A stretch of DNA of 64,000 nucleotides, taken from positions 1 to 64,000 of the forward strand of contig CP073016.1 in NCBI GenBank assembly GCA_025370075.1, read 5' to 3'. The notes under the pieces are model-generated. The model did no database searches. It was not told where the DNA came from and saw nothing but the letters and a program-made list of their open reading frames with translations. Both the position numbers and the translations under genes were made by a program. Source of the stretch: Chryseotalea sp. WA131a (GTDB lineage: Bacteria > Bacteroidota > Bacteroidia > Cytophagales > Cyclobacteriaceae). This document shows, one piece after another, positions 34,785 through 43,389 of this stretch (the first letter of the stretch is position 1; every line of letters starts with the position of its first letter).

Positions 34785-35852
34785 ATGCGCCATTCCATTT
34801 TCAAAACCGCCATACTCATTTGCTTGGCTCATATCAGTTGGGCACAAGTGCCTTCTTTTAATGTCGATTCGCTGAAGGCAAAAATCGACTCGATTGCAAA
34901 AAAGCACCGCATACCGGGTGCTCAAGTATTGGTCTTTACCAGCGATAGCATTTTATACAAACAAAACATTGGTTTTAAAAACCTGGCCACCAAAGACCCC
35001 GTCATAGACCAAACCATGTTCCGCTTGGGATCTATCACCAAAAGTTTTGTGGCCGTTACGGCACTGCAATTAATTGAAAAAGGCGAATTGCATTTAGACG
35101 ACAAACTGAAAGACCTCGCACCTGAAATTTATTTTGAAAATCAGTGGGAGCAGACTCACCCCATACGGTTGGTAAATTTATTAGAGCATACCACCGGTTG
35201 GGACGATTGGGCATTAAAGGAATATGCCTTTAACAGTGACACGATTACGCTTCAACATGGCCTCAACCTCTACCCCGAAAGCAGAAAATCGCGCTGGCGT
35301 CCGGGTGCTTTCTTTGCGTATTGCAATTCAGGGCCGCCCGTGGTGGCGCGCATCATCGAGAAGAAGACCAATCAGGAATACGAAGCATTGGTAAAAAGTA
35401 AAATCTTTGAACCACTCGGTTTAACGTCTATCACGTTTCGAAAAGATGGCAGCGCCAATCAACATTTGGTCACTAATTATTCAGGAGAGGAAAATCCGAA
35501 GGAAGAACCATACTGGAATATTTTGCGCAGACCCGCAGGCAGTTTGAACGCCCCTGCCTTGGAGCTCATGCCTTTTGTGCAAATGTTGATGCACCGCGGC
35601 AGTTATCGCGGCACTAAACTATTAGATTCTGCCTCGGTAGACCGAATGGAAATTCCACTCTCAAATTTGGCAGCACAGGCGGGAAGCAACGAAGGTTACG
35701 GCCTTCACAACTACACCACTTCTTACAAAGGCCATCTTTTTCACGGCCACGATGGGGGAGTGAATGGTGGCCTCGCACATTATGTTTACAATTCAAAATT
35801 GAATATTGGTTACATCGTATTACTTAACGAACTATGGATTGGAAATCCATAG
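34785..35852 (+). pseudogene. Serine hydrolase (class C beta-lactamase-like), 5' part of a split gene
   Basis: A 355-residue frame with a signal peptide (ILICLAHISWAQ), SxxK motif SITK in GSITKSFVAVTALQL, YCN in YCNSGPPVV and the third motif region HGHDGGVNGGLAHYVYN. The whole catalytic domain is present. The frame then runs into an inserted element: the last residues LWIGNP and the stop codon come from the element's terminal hairpin (35832-35852). The remainder of the gene resumes at about 36143. The truncated product keeps all catalytic motifs and might be made and be partly active, but the original protein had an additional C-terminal membrane domain. Confidence 0.8.
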
Positions 35853-36130
35853 GTTTAAATGCATTGACTGAAAGTCATTTGAGCGTGCTGTGAACAGCAT
35901 TGAAAACCTTAAACTTAAAGTTCATTCAAACTATTCAAGAATGAAATTCTGATCACTAAATCCCTGCACCGTAGCTGAACATCTCCTTTTAAAACCGAAT
36001 AACGATACTTCGTGCTCCAAACCAAATGAACGTGCAACTGATGAACACTATGGCTGCCCTTTCTCAAATTATCCATCCTCAAATTTACTAGATTTGTAGA
36101 AGCTAAAGCCTTGCACTAAAGTGCATAGCT
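35832..36130 (-). mobile_element. IS200/IS605-type remnant inserted in the serine hydrolase gene
   Basis: About 300 bases separate the two parts of the hydrolase gene. The left edge is a hairpin with perfect 9-bp arms CTATGGATT/AATCCATAG and loop GGA (35832-35852); the right edge contains TGCACTAAAGTGCA (36112-36125) and TAGCTTGAGCTA. Inside are more short hairpins (TGACTGAAAGTCA at 35865, TGCTGTGAACAGCA at 35886) and a truncated tnpA on the minus strand. Subterminal hairpins and no inverted terminal repeats or target duplication are hallmarks of single-strand-transposing IS200/IS605 elements. Exact ends are uncertain by several bases. Confidence 0.75.
35915..36076 (-). pseudogene. tnpA: Truncated IS200-family transposase TnpA
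   Basis: ATG at 36076 opens a 53-residue frame, MDNLRKGSHSVHQLHVHLVW followed by STKYRYSVLKGDVQLRCRDLVIRI, which is the typical N-terminus of IS200/IS605 Y1 transposases (normally about 130-155 residues). Similarity stops near residue 44 and the catalytic HUH and tyrosine parts are missing, so it cannot act by itself. It lies antisense to the hydrolase gene. Confidence 0.8.
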
Positions 36131-36142
36131 TGAGCTACCGTT

Positions 36143-36976
36143 TTGAGACCAGTCAATTACGATGGTGGTGGGTTTACGAAGCTTAATGATGCAGTCATGC
36201 AAGCCATCTTGAAAGATGTACCCAGCGCACTTCCGGCACCCCTCTCGCTATCAAAAGAAGAGATGGAGAAATTTAGTGGCTACTACCGATCCACTTACCC
36301 GCGCGCACAAATGACCTATTTTATCGAGTGGCCTTTGAGCGTGACGAACGTTTTTGAAAAAGAGGGAAAGCTGTATTCACAATCTCTTTTGGGTGGCGAT
36401 GCAAGCGAGCTGCAATATGCTGGCAACGGACAGTTTTTCGAATTAAACAAAGAGGGCTACACTGCCAAACTTACTATTACCACCAATGATGAGAAAGAAC
36501 AAGTATTGATTACTAGTTTTGGAAACACGCGCAAGACATCGGCACTCGGTGCTTGGTTGCCTATTGTTATTGGAGGGATCGCGTTGTTTTTTACGCTGTT
36601 AGGTTTGTTGGCAGGATTGATTTGGTTGATCCGCTATTTCTATCTCAAGCGGAAAAAAAGAATACTTTCAGCACTTAGCGCACGATTAAGTTTCTGGGGC
36701 TATTGCATCAGTTTCGTTAGCATGCTTGCGGTGGTTGTGGTTAACTCCCAAGGGTTTTCGCTGGGTAATCCAGGCTTGGGGTCTTATGCCGTGTATGTCA
36801 CCTCGTGGTGGATTGCCATCTTTACCATTAGCGCTCTTTATTTTTTTGTGCGCGACCGCAAGCGGATACCATCCACACTGGATAAAATATTTTTATTTCT
36901 GTGCATGGCCTCGGCCTGTTGCCTGATGGCCTACTTGGCTACCTGGGGACTCATTGGGATCAGAACGTGGGGATAA
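36143..36976 (+). pseudogene. Serine hydrolase, 3' part of the split gene with C-terminal membrane domain
   Basis: The frame resumes with VNYDGGGFTKLNDAVMQAIL, which fits the end of a beta-lactamase-like domain, followed by a soluble domain (about 30-135) of the type that follows such domains in Bacteroidetes, and four hydrophobic helices (about 140-165, 185-205, 215-235 and 250-270). The apparent start (TTG 36143) is only where the open frame begins, at the edge of the inserted element. It has no catalytic residues. If the element is removed, the two parts would form a protein of about 630 residues. Confidence 0.75.
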
Positions 36977-37060
36977 CTTTTAAGATTTTGACGGGCTTTT
37001 CGAATTGCAATTCCTTCGGATGGCTACAATTTTATTGGTCTCAGTCGTTAGTTAAAACTA

Positions 37061-37216
37061 TGCACTTTTAGTGCAAGACTTTCAGTTTCTAAAAATATAG
37101 TTGTGAAGTTAGTGCTTTGTAGTTTTTTTGGCGAGTAATTTCTATCTCTTTGGGAGTAGGTATCGTTTGGTTAAGAATTTTATTCTTTTTACAACCTATC
37201 GACTTCCAGTCGATAG
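37061..37216 (+). mobile_element. Second, inverted copy of the hairpin-ended element (MITE-like)
   Basis: The left edge has TGCACTTTTAGTGCA (37061-37075) within CTATGCAC...AGTGCAAGACTTT; the right edge is a hairpin with perfect 9-bp arms CTATCGACT/AGTCGATAG and loop TCC (37196-37216). Both edges match the 35.8-36.1 kb element read on the other strand (shared CTATnGAnTGGAAnTCnATAGGTT and CTATGCACTTT.AGTGCAAG). Only about 120 bases lie between the edges and no transposase fragment is seen. It occupies most of the 260-base gap between the split hydrolase gene and higA. Confidence 0.65.
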
Positions 37217-37236
37217 TGGTTTAGTTTTGAAATATG

Positions 37237-37596
37237 TCAATAAGCCTGAATCAAAACTTCGGCTGGAATATTTAGTATCTCATTAAGCTTGCGAATCATT
37301 GCCAAGCTTAGTTTTCTTTTGCCTGAAAGAATTTCAGATTTCCTCGAGCGATGCCCTAATATTTCGGACAACTCACTTTCTGTCATTCCTTTTTGCTCCA
37401 ACCTGAATTTGATTGCCTCTAAGGGCTTTGGTTTAGGCATTGGAAAATGAACATTTTCGTATTCCTTTACTAGGATCGATAAAATTTCTAATTCGTCCGA
37501 TTCGGGTGAATTCACTTTCAAGTCTTTTTGCATCAAAGTATAAATCCTGCTCAAAGAAAATTCATACTGAGCGTTATTTTTAATAGGCTTTATCAT
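37237..37596 (-). CDS. higA: HigA-type antitoxin with helix-turn-helix
   Basis: A 119-residue antitoxin. Its C-terminal half is an XRE-type helix-turn-helix: LEQKGMTESELSEILGHRSRKSEILSGKRKLSLAMIRKLNEIL. The N-terminal half would bind the toxin. The open frame extends 16 codons upstream (to 37644) but ATG at 37596 gives the common start MIKPIKNN and reduces the overlap with higB to 17 bases. Order is toxin first, then antitoxin, as in higBA. Confidence 0.88.
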   Translation of the reverse strand: MIKPIKNNAQYEFSLSRIYTLMQKDLKVNSPESDELEILSILVKEYENVHFPMPKPKPLEAIKFRLEQKGMTESELSEILGHRSRKSEILSGKRKLSLAMIRKLNEILNIPAEVLIQAY

Positions 37597-37891
37597 AGCT
37601 TTTTTTTCTTGCGTCAATTTTATCGTACTGCGTATGGGTACCAAACCATACTATGAAAACAATTTTTAATCGATATTCGATATCTACAATTAATCGAAAG
37701 GAATTTCCATGAATATTGAAAACAACTCTCTTCTCAGATAATATGGATGCATTGTGATATTGACTTTTAAGTTCGTTTGGACTATTCCAAACTGCTTTTT
37801 CTGCTTCTTCATACCAAGAGAGAACCGATTGCTTTGCTTGTGGGTATTCTTTGATATAATTCTTAAGCGTTTTTACAGCGATAACCCTCAC
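37580..37891 (-). CDS. higB: HigB-type mRNA interferase toxin
   Basis: A 103-residue toxin of the HigB family (RelE superfamily): it begins MRVIAVKTLKNYIKEYPQAKQSVLSWYEEAEKAVW, then VVFNIHGNSFRLIVDIEYRLKIVFIVWFGTHTQYDKID, the conserved core with FGTHxxYDKID. The stop overlaps higA by 17 bases. An imperfect inverted repeat TGTTACC/GGTTACA at 37911-37929, 20 bases upstream, is a candidate operator. Confidence 0.88.
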   Translation of the reverse strand: MRVIAVKTLKNYIKEYPQAKQSVLSWYEEAEKAVWNSPNELKSQYHNASILSEKRVVFNIHGNSFRLIVDIEYRLKIVFIVWFGTHTQYDKIDARKKSYDKAY

Positions 37892-38023
37892 GACTGCAAA
37901 GATAACGAAATGTTACCAAAACGGTTACAATTACAATTTCTTTTCTTCCACACCCTCCAAATAAAACCCTTGGTTCTCTCCGCTTGATTTTCTTACCTTT
38001 TCGATTCCTAAACAGATTTTGCT

Positions 38024-41000
38024 ATGCGTCAACTTTGTTCTTTGCTTTTTTTATTACTGGCCGCTAATGCTTTCAGCCAGTCCTTTGACCCCAAAACTTT
38101 TTCAAATCTGAAGTTTCGCTTCATCGGCCCGGATGGCAACCGCATGATCGCGGCCGTGGGCGAGCCGGGCAATCCGATGGTGTCGTATGCGGGTGCAGCC
38201 AGCGGTGGCATTTGGAAAACCGAAGACATGGGCATCACCTGGAAATCTATTTTTGATGAGACGGAAGATTCGTCCGTTGGGGCATTGGCCATAGCGCCCT
38301 CCAATCACAAGCAAGTGTGGGCGGGCACAGGCGAAACTTTTTTGATTCGTCCCGCGCATGCCGTGGGTAATGGAGTTTATAAATCTTCGGATGCAGGAAA
38401 AAAGTGGAAACATCTGGGCCTCGAAAAAACCTTTCGCATCAGTCGTGTGATAGTGCACCCTACCGATACTAACACCGTGTATGTTGCTTCGCTTGGCCAC
38501 ACGCATGGCCCACAGCAGGAGCGGGGCGTTTACAAAACCACCGATGGTGGAAAAACGTGGGAGCGTGTATTTTTCGTCAACGAAAATACGGGCTGTGCTG
38601 ATCTGGCCATCGACCCAAAAAATCCGGATGTGTTGTATGCCGCCATGTGGGAAGTGGAAATCAAAACATGGAAGTTAAACAGCGGAGGCGCAGGCAGTGG
38701 AATTTATCGGACCAAAGACGGAGGCAAAACGTGGGAGCCGTTGCGCAATGGAATTGAGAGTGGCCCCTCGCATCCCGTTGGCAAGACTTCAGTTGATGTA
38801 GCTTACAGCAATCCGAAGGTAGTCTATGCGTTGGTCGAAGACAAAGAGCCGCGGCTCTATCGCTCCGAAGATGGAGGCGACAGTTGGAAGTTGATGCACA
38901 AGCACCACGGCATGGGGCAGCGTGCTGGATATTATACACGGTTGCGTGTTTCCACGGCCGATGAAAATACGGTGTACACCATTTCGGTGGGCATTATGAA
39001 AACGACCGATGGTGGAAAAACATTCGATAAAAAATTCAATCAGTGGGCACCGGGTGGCGACAATCACGATATGTGGTTTGACCCCAAAGATGGCAAGCGC
39101 ATTTTGTGTGCGCACGATGGCTGCCTTAACATGACGTTCAACGAAGGCAAAACGTGGAGCAATATCAATTTACCGATTGCGCAAATGTATCACGTGGCAG
39201 TGGATAATCAGGTTCCATACTATGTGTATTCCAATCGACAAGATGGATGGAGCTATCGTGGGCCGAGCCGCTACTTGGGAGGATGGAATATTCCGCTTGG
39301 TGCATGGCATGGCGTGGGCGGTTGCGAGAGTGGTTTTGCGCAGCCCGATCCGTTTGATAACTCGATGGTATGGAGTGGTTGCTACGATGGTGGTTTGGAT
39401 GTGTTTGATTTGAAGACCATGCACCCGCGCGATGTGCGTGTGTGGCCGCAAACGCAAATCGGCTCGAAGCCGGCCGATGCCAAGTATCGATGGCATTGGA
39501 ATTTCCCAATGGTGCTGAGCAAACATGTGAAAGGCCGCGTGTGGGTGGGCAGTCAGTTTGTGCATGAAACCAATAGCGTTGGACAAAATTGGCAAGTGAT
39601 TAGTCCTGACTTAACCACCAACGATAAAACACATCAACAAAATTCGGGCGGAATTGCCAACGATAATTTGATGACGTGGGATGGTTGTACGTTGTACTCG
39701 ATGGCCGAATCTCCGGTGAAGGAAGGTGTGCTGTGGACAGGTAGCAACGATGGTCAAGTGAACGTAACACAAGATGGCGGTAAAACATGGACGAATGTTT
39801 CAGCCAATATTCCGGGCTTGCCCAAGTGGGGCACCATCCGAAACATCGATGCCTCTAACTTTGCTTCCGGCACGTGTTACCTTTCGGTGGATGCGCACCA
39901 CGTCAATGACTTTGGCTCGTATGTGTACAGGACTTCTGATTTTGGAAAATCGTGGACGCGATTGAAAATAGAGTTGCCTCCGTCCAACTCAAACTTTGTC
40001 AATCAAATCAAAGAAGATCCCGCCAAGGCTGGCTTGCTTTGGTTAGGCACCGATAAGTCGCTGTACTTTTCTCCCGATGATGGTCAGCATTGGATTCACT
40101 TGAAAAATAATTTGCCTCCTGTGCCGATTTATGGAATTGAAATACAAAAGAACTTTAGAGACTTGGTGGTTGGCACGTATGGCCGTGGCATTTATATTTT
40201 GGACGACATCACACCCATTCGCGAATTCAATGAGCAGATTCAACAAGGCAACGCTCATTTGTTTTCGCTGCGTGATACGTATCGCTTTCAAGATGTGAAT
40301 GGCATTAAAACCGAAAACAGTTTTGTGAACGGACAAAATCCTCCTGATGGCGCAGCGATTTCGTATTACTTGAAAGAAAAATCGAAAGATAGCGTTGAGC
40401 TGCAGGTGTTGAATGCCAAAGGAGAACTGGTTCATAAATTACAAGCGAAAAATCAACCCGGCCTTCAACGCGTTTGGTGGAACATGCGCCTGCAAGAACA
40501 CAACATGCCGAAGTTGCGCACCCGCCCGCGTGGAAAAGATTGGGTAGAATTAGACGAGAAAGGTGAGCGCAATTTGTTTATCCCCGATTTAGATATCGGT
40601 CCAGGACTCACTCCACCGATGGTGCCCGTGGGTAATTATACCATCGTACTAAAAGCGCATGGTCAAGAATTCAAACAAACGCTTTCGTTGTTGAAGGACC
40701 CCAACACAAAATCAACTTCCGATAACATGGTTAAGCAATATGCCTTGGGCGTAAAGTTGTACACGGCAACCAAAACAGCTTTGCAATTGATTGACGAGAT
40801 GGAGAAGATGCGTGTTAAACTTTTAGAGAAGAAAGGAGACAGAAAATCCATTACGCTGGAAGAAAAAATCTATCAATTGGAAGCCGCGTTATTCGACATC
40901 AACCAAACCGGAGCGCGATGGGATATTTTTAGAAGTGGTGGTCAAGTGTTGGAGCGGTTGCTTGCGTTAGGGAAAGAAAGTCAAGTATTCAGTGCCGATG

Positions 41001-41125
41001 CACCGCCCACCGATCAACAAGGAGAAGTATACGAACTCACCTTAAAGCGATTGGAAGAGGTGCAAAGTCAATTTGAATTGATACGCAAAAGCCCCGAAAT
41101 CAAGCAGATTGAAAAGAAAAAGTAG
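38024..41125 (+). CDS. Large secreted BNR/sortilin (VPS10)-type beta-propeller protein
   Basis: A 1033-residue secreted protein with a signal peptide (LCSLLFLLLAANAFSQ). Residues about 25-720 are a multi-bladed propeller with many BNR Asp-box repeats of the type SxDGGKTWE (SSDAGKKWKHLG, TTDGGKTWERV, TKDGGKTWEPL, SEDGGDSWKLM, TQDGGKTWTNV). The C-terminal 300 residues contain a beta domain and a helical end (LKRLEEVQSQFELIRKS). The family is annotated as glycosyl hydrolase or VPS10-domain protein in Bacteroidetes; no glycosidase residue can be identified here, so I do not assign an activity. Probably periplasmic or surface exposed. Confidence 0.85.
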   Translation: MRQLCSLLFLLLAANAFSQSFDPKTFSNLKFRFIGPDGNRMIAAVGEPGNPMVSYAGAASGGIWKTEDMGITWKSIFDETEDSSVGALAIAPSNHKQVWAGTGETFLIRPAHAVGNGVYKSSDAGKKWKHLGLEKTFRISRVIVHPTDTNTVYVASLGHTHGPQQERGVYKTTDGGKTWERVFFVNENTGCADLAIDPKNPDVLYAAMWEVEIKTWKLNSGGAGSGIYRTKDGGKTWEPLRNGIESGPSHPVGKTSVDVAYSNPKVVYALVEDKEPRLYRSEDGGDSWKLMHKHHGMGQRAGYYTRLRVSTADENTVYTISVGIMKTTDGGKTFDKKFNQWAPGGDNHDMWFDPKDGKRILCAHDGCLNMTFNEGKTWSNINLPIAQMYHVAVDNQVPYYVYSNRQDGWSYRGPSRYLGGWNIPLGAWHGVGGCESGFAQPDPFDNSMVWSGCYDGGLDVFDLKTMHPRDVRVWPQTQIGSKPADAKYRWHWNFPMVLSKHVKGRVWVGSQFVHETNSVGQNWQVISPDLTTNDKTHQQNSGGIANDNLMTWDGCTLYSMAESPVKEGVLWTGSNDGQVNVTQDGGKTWTNVSANIPGLPKWGTIRNIDASNFASGTCYLSVDAHHVNDFGSYVYRTSDFGKSWTRLKIELPPSNSNFVNQIKEDPAKAGLLWLGTDKSLYFSPDDGQHWIHLKNNLPPVPIYGIEIQKNFRDLVVGTYGRGIYILDDITPIREFNEQIQQGNAHLFSLRDTYRFQDVNGIKTENSFVNGQNPPDGAAISYYLKEKSKDSVELQVLNAKGELVHKLQAKNQPGLQRVWWNMRLQEHNMPKLRTRPRGKDWVELDEKGERNLFIPDLDIGPGLTPPMVPVGNYTIVLKAHGQEFKQTLSLLKDPNTKSTSDNMVKQYALGVKLYTATKTALQLIDEMEKMRVKLLEKKGDRKSITLEEKIYQLEAALFDINQTGARWDIFRSGGQVLERLLALGKESQVFSADAPPTDQQGEVYELTLKRLEEVQSQFELIRKSPEIKQIEKKK

Positions 41126-41203
41126 TCCAATGTTAAGTTTTCATAACTTTTTGGTAATAATTACATAACATGGTAATTTGCGCGTCAATCATTCAAACTA
41201 ATT

Positions 41204-41581
41204 ATGTCAAAACAAAAAGTAACGGATAAACAAAAGGTAAAAAGCTTATTGATTAGTTCTCTTCACCAAACAATTGAGAAGCTAGGTGTTGGTAAATCAG
41301 GGAAGAAAACAGAGAAATTGTTAAACAAAAGTGCTAAGAAAATCGCGGCCTCTGTAGCTAAGGAAATAAAGAAGGCCAAGAAAAAAACCAAAAAGAACTC
41401 AGCGAAATCGAATGGCAAAAAAGCCAAGCCTGTTAAAAGTACCGGAACGAAAGTAAAATCTGCTAAGCGTACAGTTAAAAAAGTGAAGCCTGTTAGGCGT
41501 ATCAGCAAGCATGCTACCAAAGGAATCATAAAATATTCAACACCAACACTCGTTGAACCAACTGTATCAGCAACAGTATAA
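41204..41581 (+). CDS. Lysine-rich, histone-like protein
   Basis: A 125-residue, highly basic protein: about a third lysine, with runs such as KEIKKAKKKTKKNSAKSNGKKAK, AKRTVKKVKPVRR. The N-terminal 45 residues (KVKSLLISSLHQTIEKLGVGKSGKKTEKLLNKSAKKIAASV) look like a small helical domain that may be conserved; the C-terminus (KYSTPTLVEPTVSATV) is not basic. Proteins of this composition (AlgP/Hc1-like) bind DNA or RNA nonspecifically, but the function here is inferred from composition only. It is followed by a good terminator. Confidence 0.65.
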   Translation: MSKQKVTDKQKVKSLLISSLHQTIEKLGVGKSGKKTEKLLNKSAKKIAASVAKEIKKAKKKTKKNSAKSNGKKAKPVKSTGTKVKSAKRTVKKVKPVRRISKHATKGIIKYSTPTLVEPTVSATV

Positions 41582-41599
41582 ATTTTTTTTCTGAGATTG

Positions 41600-41636
41600 A
41601 AAGCCAAGGTTACTCAATAGCCTTGGCTTTTCTTTT
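41600..41636 (+). terminator. Terminator of the lysine-rich gene, overlapping the convergent gene end
   Basis: AAAGCCAAGG and CCTTGGCTTT form a 10-bp stem with an 11-base loop followed by TCTTTTTT. The loop contains the stop codon of the convergent lycopene cyclase gene. Confidence 0.8.
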
Positions 41637-42323
41637 TTGAAAGAACTCGAAAAGTGAAATATTCAATAGGATTAGCAGCATACCATAAAAAGCATCCTCT
41701 ACAGGTATAGTTCCCAAGCGAATGTTCAAGTTCTCTGAATTATTGTACCAGATGACGGGCTCTTCAATTCCTGTCCCTGTCAAGACACCATTCACAATAA
41801 AAAAAGGAATTAAAAGAAAAGCGAACGCCAAATAGAACCGTCCTAAGAAAATTGGTTTCCAAATCCATTGGACAAAAAAGAGAAAAATCGAAAGCCCAAA
41901 GAAAGTAACAGACGTGTATAGTCTACCATAATTTAACGAGCCAACGACTACCAGGAAGAAGATAATCAAGACTGAAAAAAGAACGGACTTCTTATTCACT
42001 ATATCCTCTCTGAAGTAAAAGTTAACAGCCTCGTAGGAAAAGATACAAGCATACGGAATACAAATAAACCAAAGCACCTCTTCTAATGGTAGATGAAAGA
42101 AATATACGCCAACGATGTATTTTGGATTGAATCCCCAAATACCCAAAGAGGCAAATAAATTATCCCAAAACAAAAAAAGGATACCCGGAATTATAATGGC
42201 TGGTACTATCGACTTCCATTTTTTGTAGACTGGGTTGATGGGTAAAAAACTTAACCCCAGCGGAAACACGATGGTCAGAAAATCGATGAGCGAGTAATAG
42301 TATTTTTCAGGAATCATTAGCAA
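41610..42323 (-). CDS. crtY: Lycopene cyclase, integral-membrane (CrtYc/d-type) protein
   Basis: A 237-residue membrane protein with the fused CrtYc-CrtYd layout (six to seven helices). Diagnostic motifs: FWDNLFASLGIWGFNP and the conserved HLPLEEVLWFICIPYACIFSYE (near 77-98) with the acidic pair E-E. It cyclises the ends of lycopene to beta-ionone rings. It follows the carotenoid hydroxylase gene by 20 bases. crtB and crtI are not in the window, so the earlier steps are encoded elsewhere. Confidence 0.85.
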   Translation of the reverse strand: MLMIPEKYYYSLIDFLTIVFPLGLSFLPINPVYKKWKSIVPAIIIPGILFLFWDNLFASLGIWGFNPKYIVGVYFFHLPLEEVLWFICIPYACIFSYEAVNFYFREDIVNKKSVLFSVLIIFFLVVVGSLNYGRLYTSVTFFGLSIFLFFVQWIWKPIFLGRFYLAFAFLLIPFFIVNGVLTGTGIEEPVIWYNNSENLNIRLGTIPVEDAFYGMLLILLNISLFEFFQKRKAKAIE

Positions 42324-42343
42324 TCATATTCAAAATATATAAG

Positions 42344-42838
42344 CTACTGTGTCTCTTGCCTATCTTTCTTCAATACAAATTTCTTGGGCTCAAACTTTTT
42401 AGGTGCATACAAAAAACCGAAGGCCTCACAATTTTCTTTCGTATGCTTGGCATGGTGGATGTAATGTGCATGCATCATGCGCTGCAGGTACGAGCTGCGC
42501 TTGCGCGGAATCCATTTGATACGCTGGTGCACAATGATGTCGTGGAACACCAAATAGAAAACACCGTAACACAAAATACCCAAGCCAACGGCAAACAAGT
42601 AGGGGCTTGGAAATACCGATGTTGAAATAACGATTAAAATAATCGAGGGTACACTAAACACTACCGCAAACAAATCATTCCGCTCCAATGCATGGTCGTG
42701 CACGCTATGGTGCGATTTGTGCCACGTCCATAAAAACCCGTGCATCACATACTTGTGCGTAAACCACGCCACAGCTTCCATAAAAAGGAAAGTGCCGATG
42801 GTAATGATTGAACAAAGGGTAATAGTAAACCAATTCAT
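42344..42838 (-). CDS. crtZ: Beta-carotene hydroxylase (CrtZ-type fatty acid hydroxylase family)
   Basis: A 164-residue di-iron membrane hydroxylase. Histidine clusters are WFTHKYVMHGFLWTWHKSHHSVHDH (about 25-49) and FHDIIVHQR plus HAHYIHHAKHT (about 98-132), the typical spacing for CrtZ-type enzymes, with four helices. It adds 3- and 3'-hydroxyls to beta-carotene to make zeaxanthin. It sits between SRPBCC and crtY in one direction. Confidence 0.88.
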   Translation of the reverse strand: MNWFTITLCSIITIGTFLFMEAVAWFTHKYVMHGFLWTWHKSHHSVHDHALERNDLFAVVFSVPSIILIVISTSVFPSPYLFAVGLGILCYGVFYLVFHDIIVHQRIKWIPRKRSSYLQRMMHAHYIHHAKHTKENCEAFGFLYAPKKFEPKKFVLKKDRQETQ

Positions 42839-42921
42839 GCTCTGCGTAACTCTGCGTGAATTTCTCTGCGAACTCTGGGGTAAAATTTTAAACCGCAGAG
42901 GCCACAGAGGTGCGCAGAGAG
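42839..42921 (-). repeat. CCGCAGAGG-CACAGAGG-type interspersed repeat
   Basis: Between crtZ and the SRPBCC gene: repeated CTCTGCG-type words (CTCTGCGTAACTCTGCGTG, CTCTGCGAACTCTGGGG) and ACCGCAGAGGCCACAGAGGTG, with GCGCAGAGAG at the end. It forms inverted repeats between CTCTGCG and CGCAGAG copies. A familiar kind of short dispersed repeat in bacterial and organelle genomes; function unknown. Confidence 0.45.
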
Positions 42922-43389
42922 TTATTTTTTAGCTTTAAAATATTCTTCCAACACCCTATACCGATGCTCAAAAATACGTTTTACCTCTTTGCCCACAAAT
43001 AGCCAATGTGACACTCGGCCCAATATCCCCAAAGGAATGGCGTAATTCACTTCATCGATCATCTCTACCCCGCCCGGCACTTCTTTAAAGTGATGCTGGT
43101 GGTGCCACAGGGCGTAAGGCCCAAAACGCTGCTCGTCAATAAAATGAAGCGGCTCCTTTACCTGCGATATTTCCGTTACCCAATGCACTTTGATGCCGGG
43201 CAATACATTTACGTGGTATCGGATGATTTGCCCAGCGTATGCCTTTTCACCTCCGGAAATGTATAATATCTTAAAGCCCATGTGCTCGGGCGTTATTTTG
43301 TCTAAGTTTCTGGGCGTGGAGAAAAACTCCCAGGCTTCCGCCAGCGAAATGGGCAGTACTTGAGTGCGGGTTAGATTGTATATTTTCAT
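42922..43389 (-). CDS. SRPBCC (START-like) family protein of the carotenoid block
   Basis: A 155-residue helix-grip lipid-binding-type protein: FSTPRNLDKITPEHMGFKIL near the start, GIKVHWVTEISQV, the conserved FIDEQRFGPYALWHHQHHF (about 89-107) and EVNYAIPLGILG near 125. Members bind hydrophobic ligands. Its place as first gene of a unit with crtZ and crtY suggests a role with carotenoids or their membrane precursors, but that is inference; the 83 bases to crtZ hold the CTCTGCG repeats. A large noncoding region lies upstream. Confidence 0.8.
   Translation of the reverse strand: MKIYNLTRTQVLPISLAEAWEFFSTPRNLDKITPEHMGFKILYISGGEKAYAGQIIRYHVNVLPGIKVHWVTEISQVKEPLHFIDEQRFGPYALWHHQHHFKEVPGGVEMIDEVNYAIPLGILGRVSHWLFVGKEVKRIFEHRYRVLEEYFKAKK

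Noticed and set aside
42839..42921. CTCTGCG/CGCAGAG repeats as a CRISPR-like array
   Set aside because: Units are irregular in spacing and there are no spacers or cas genes.
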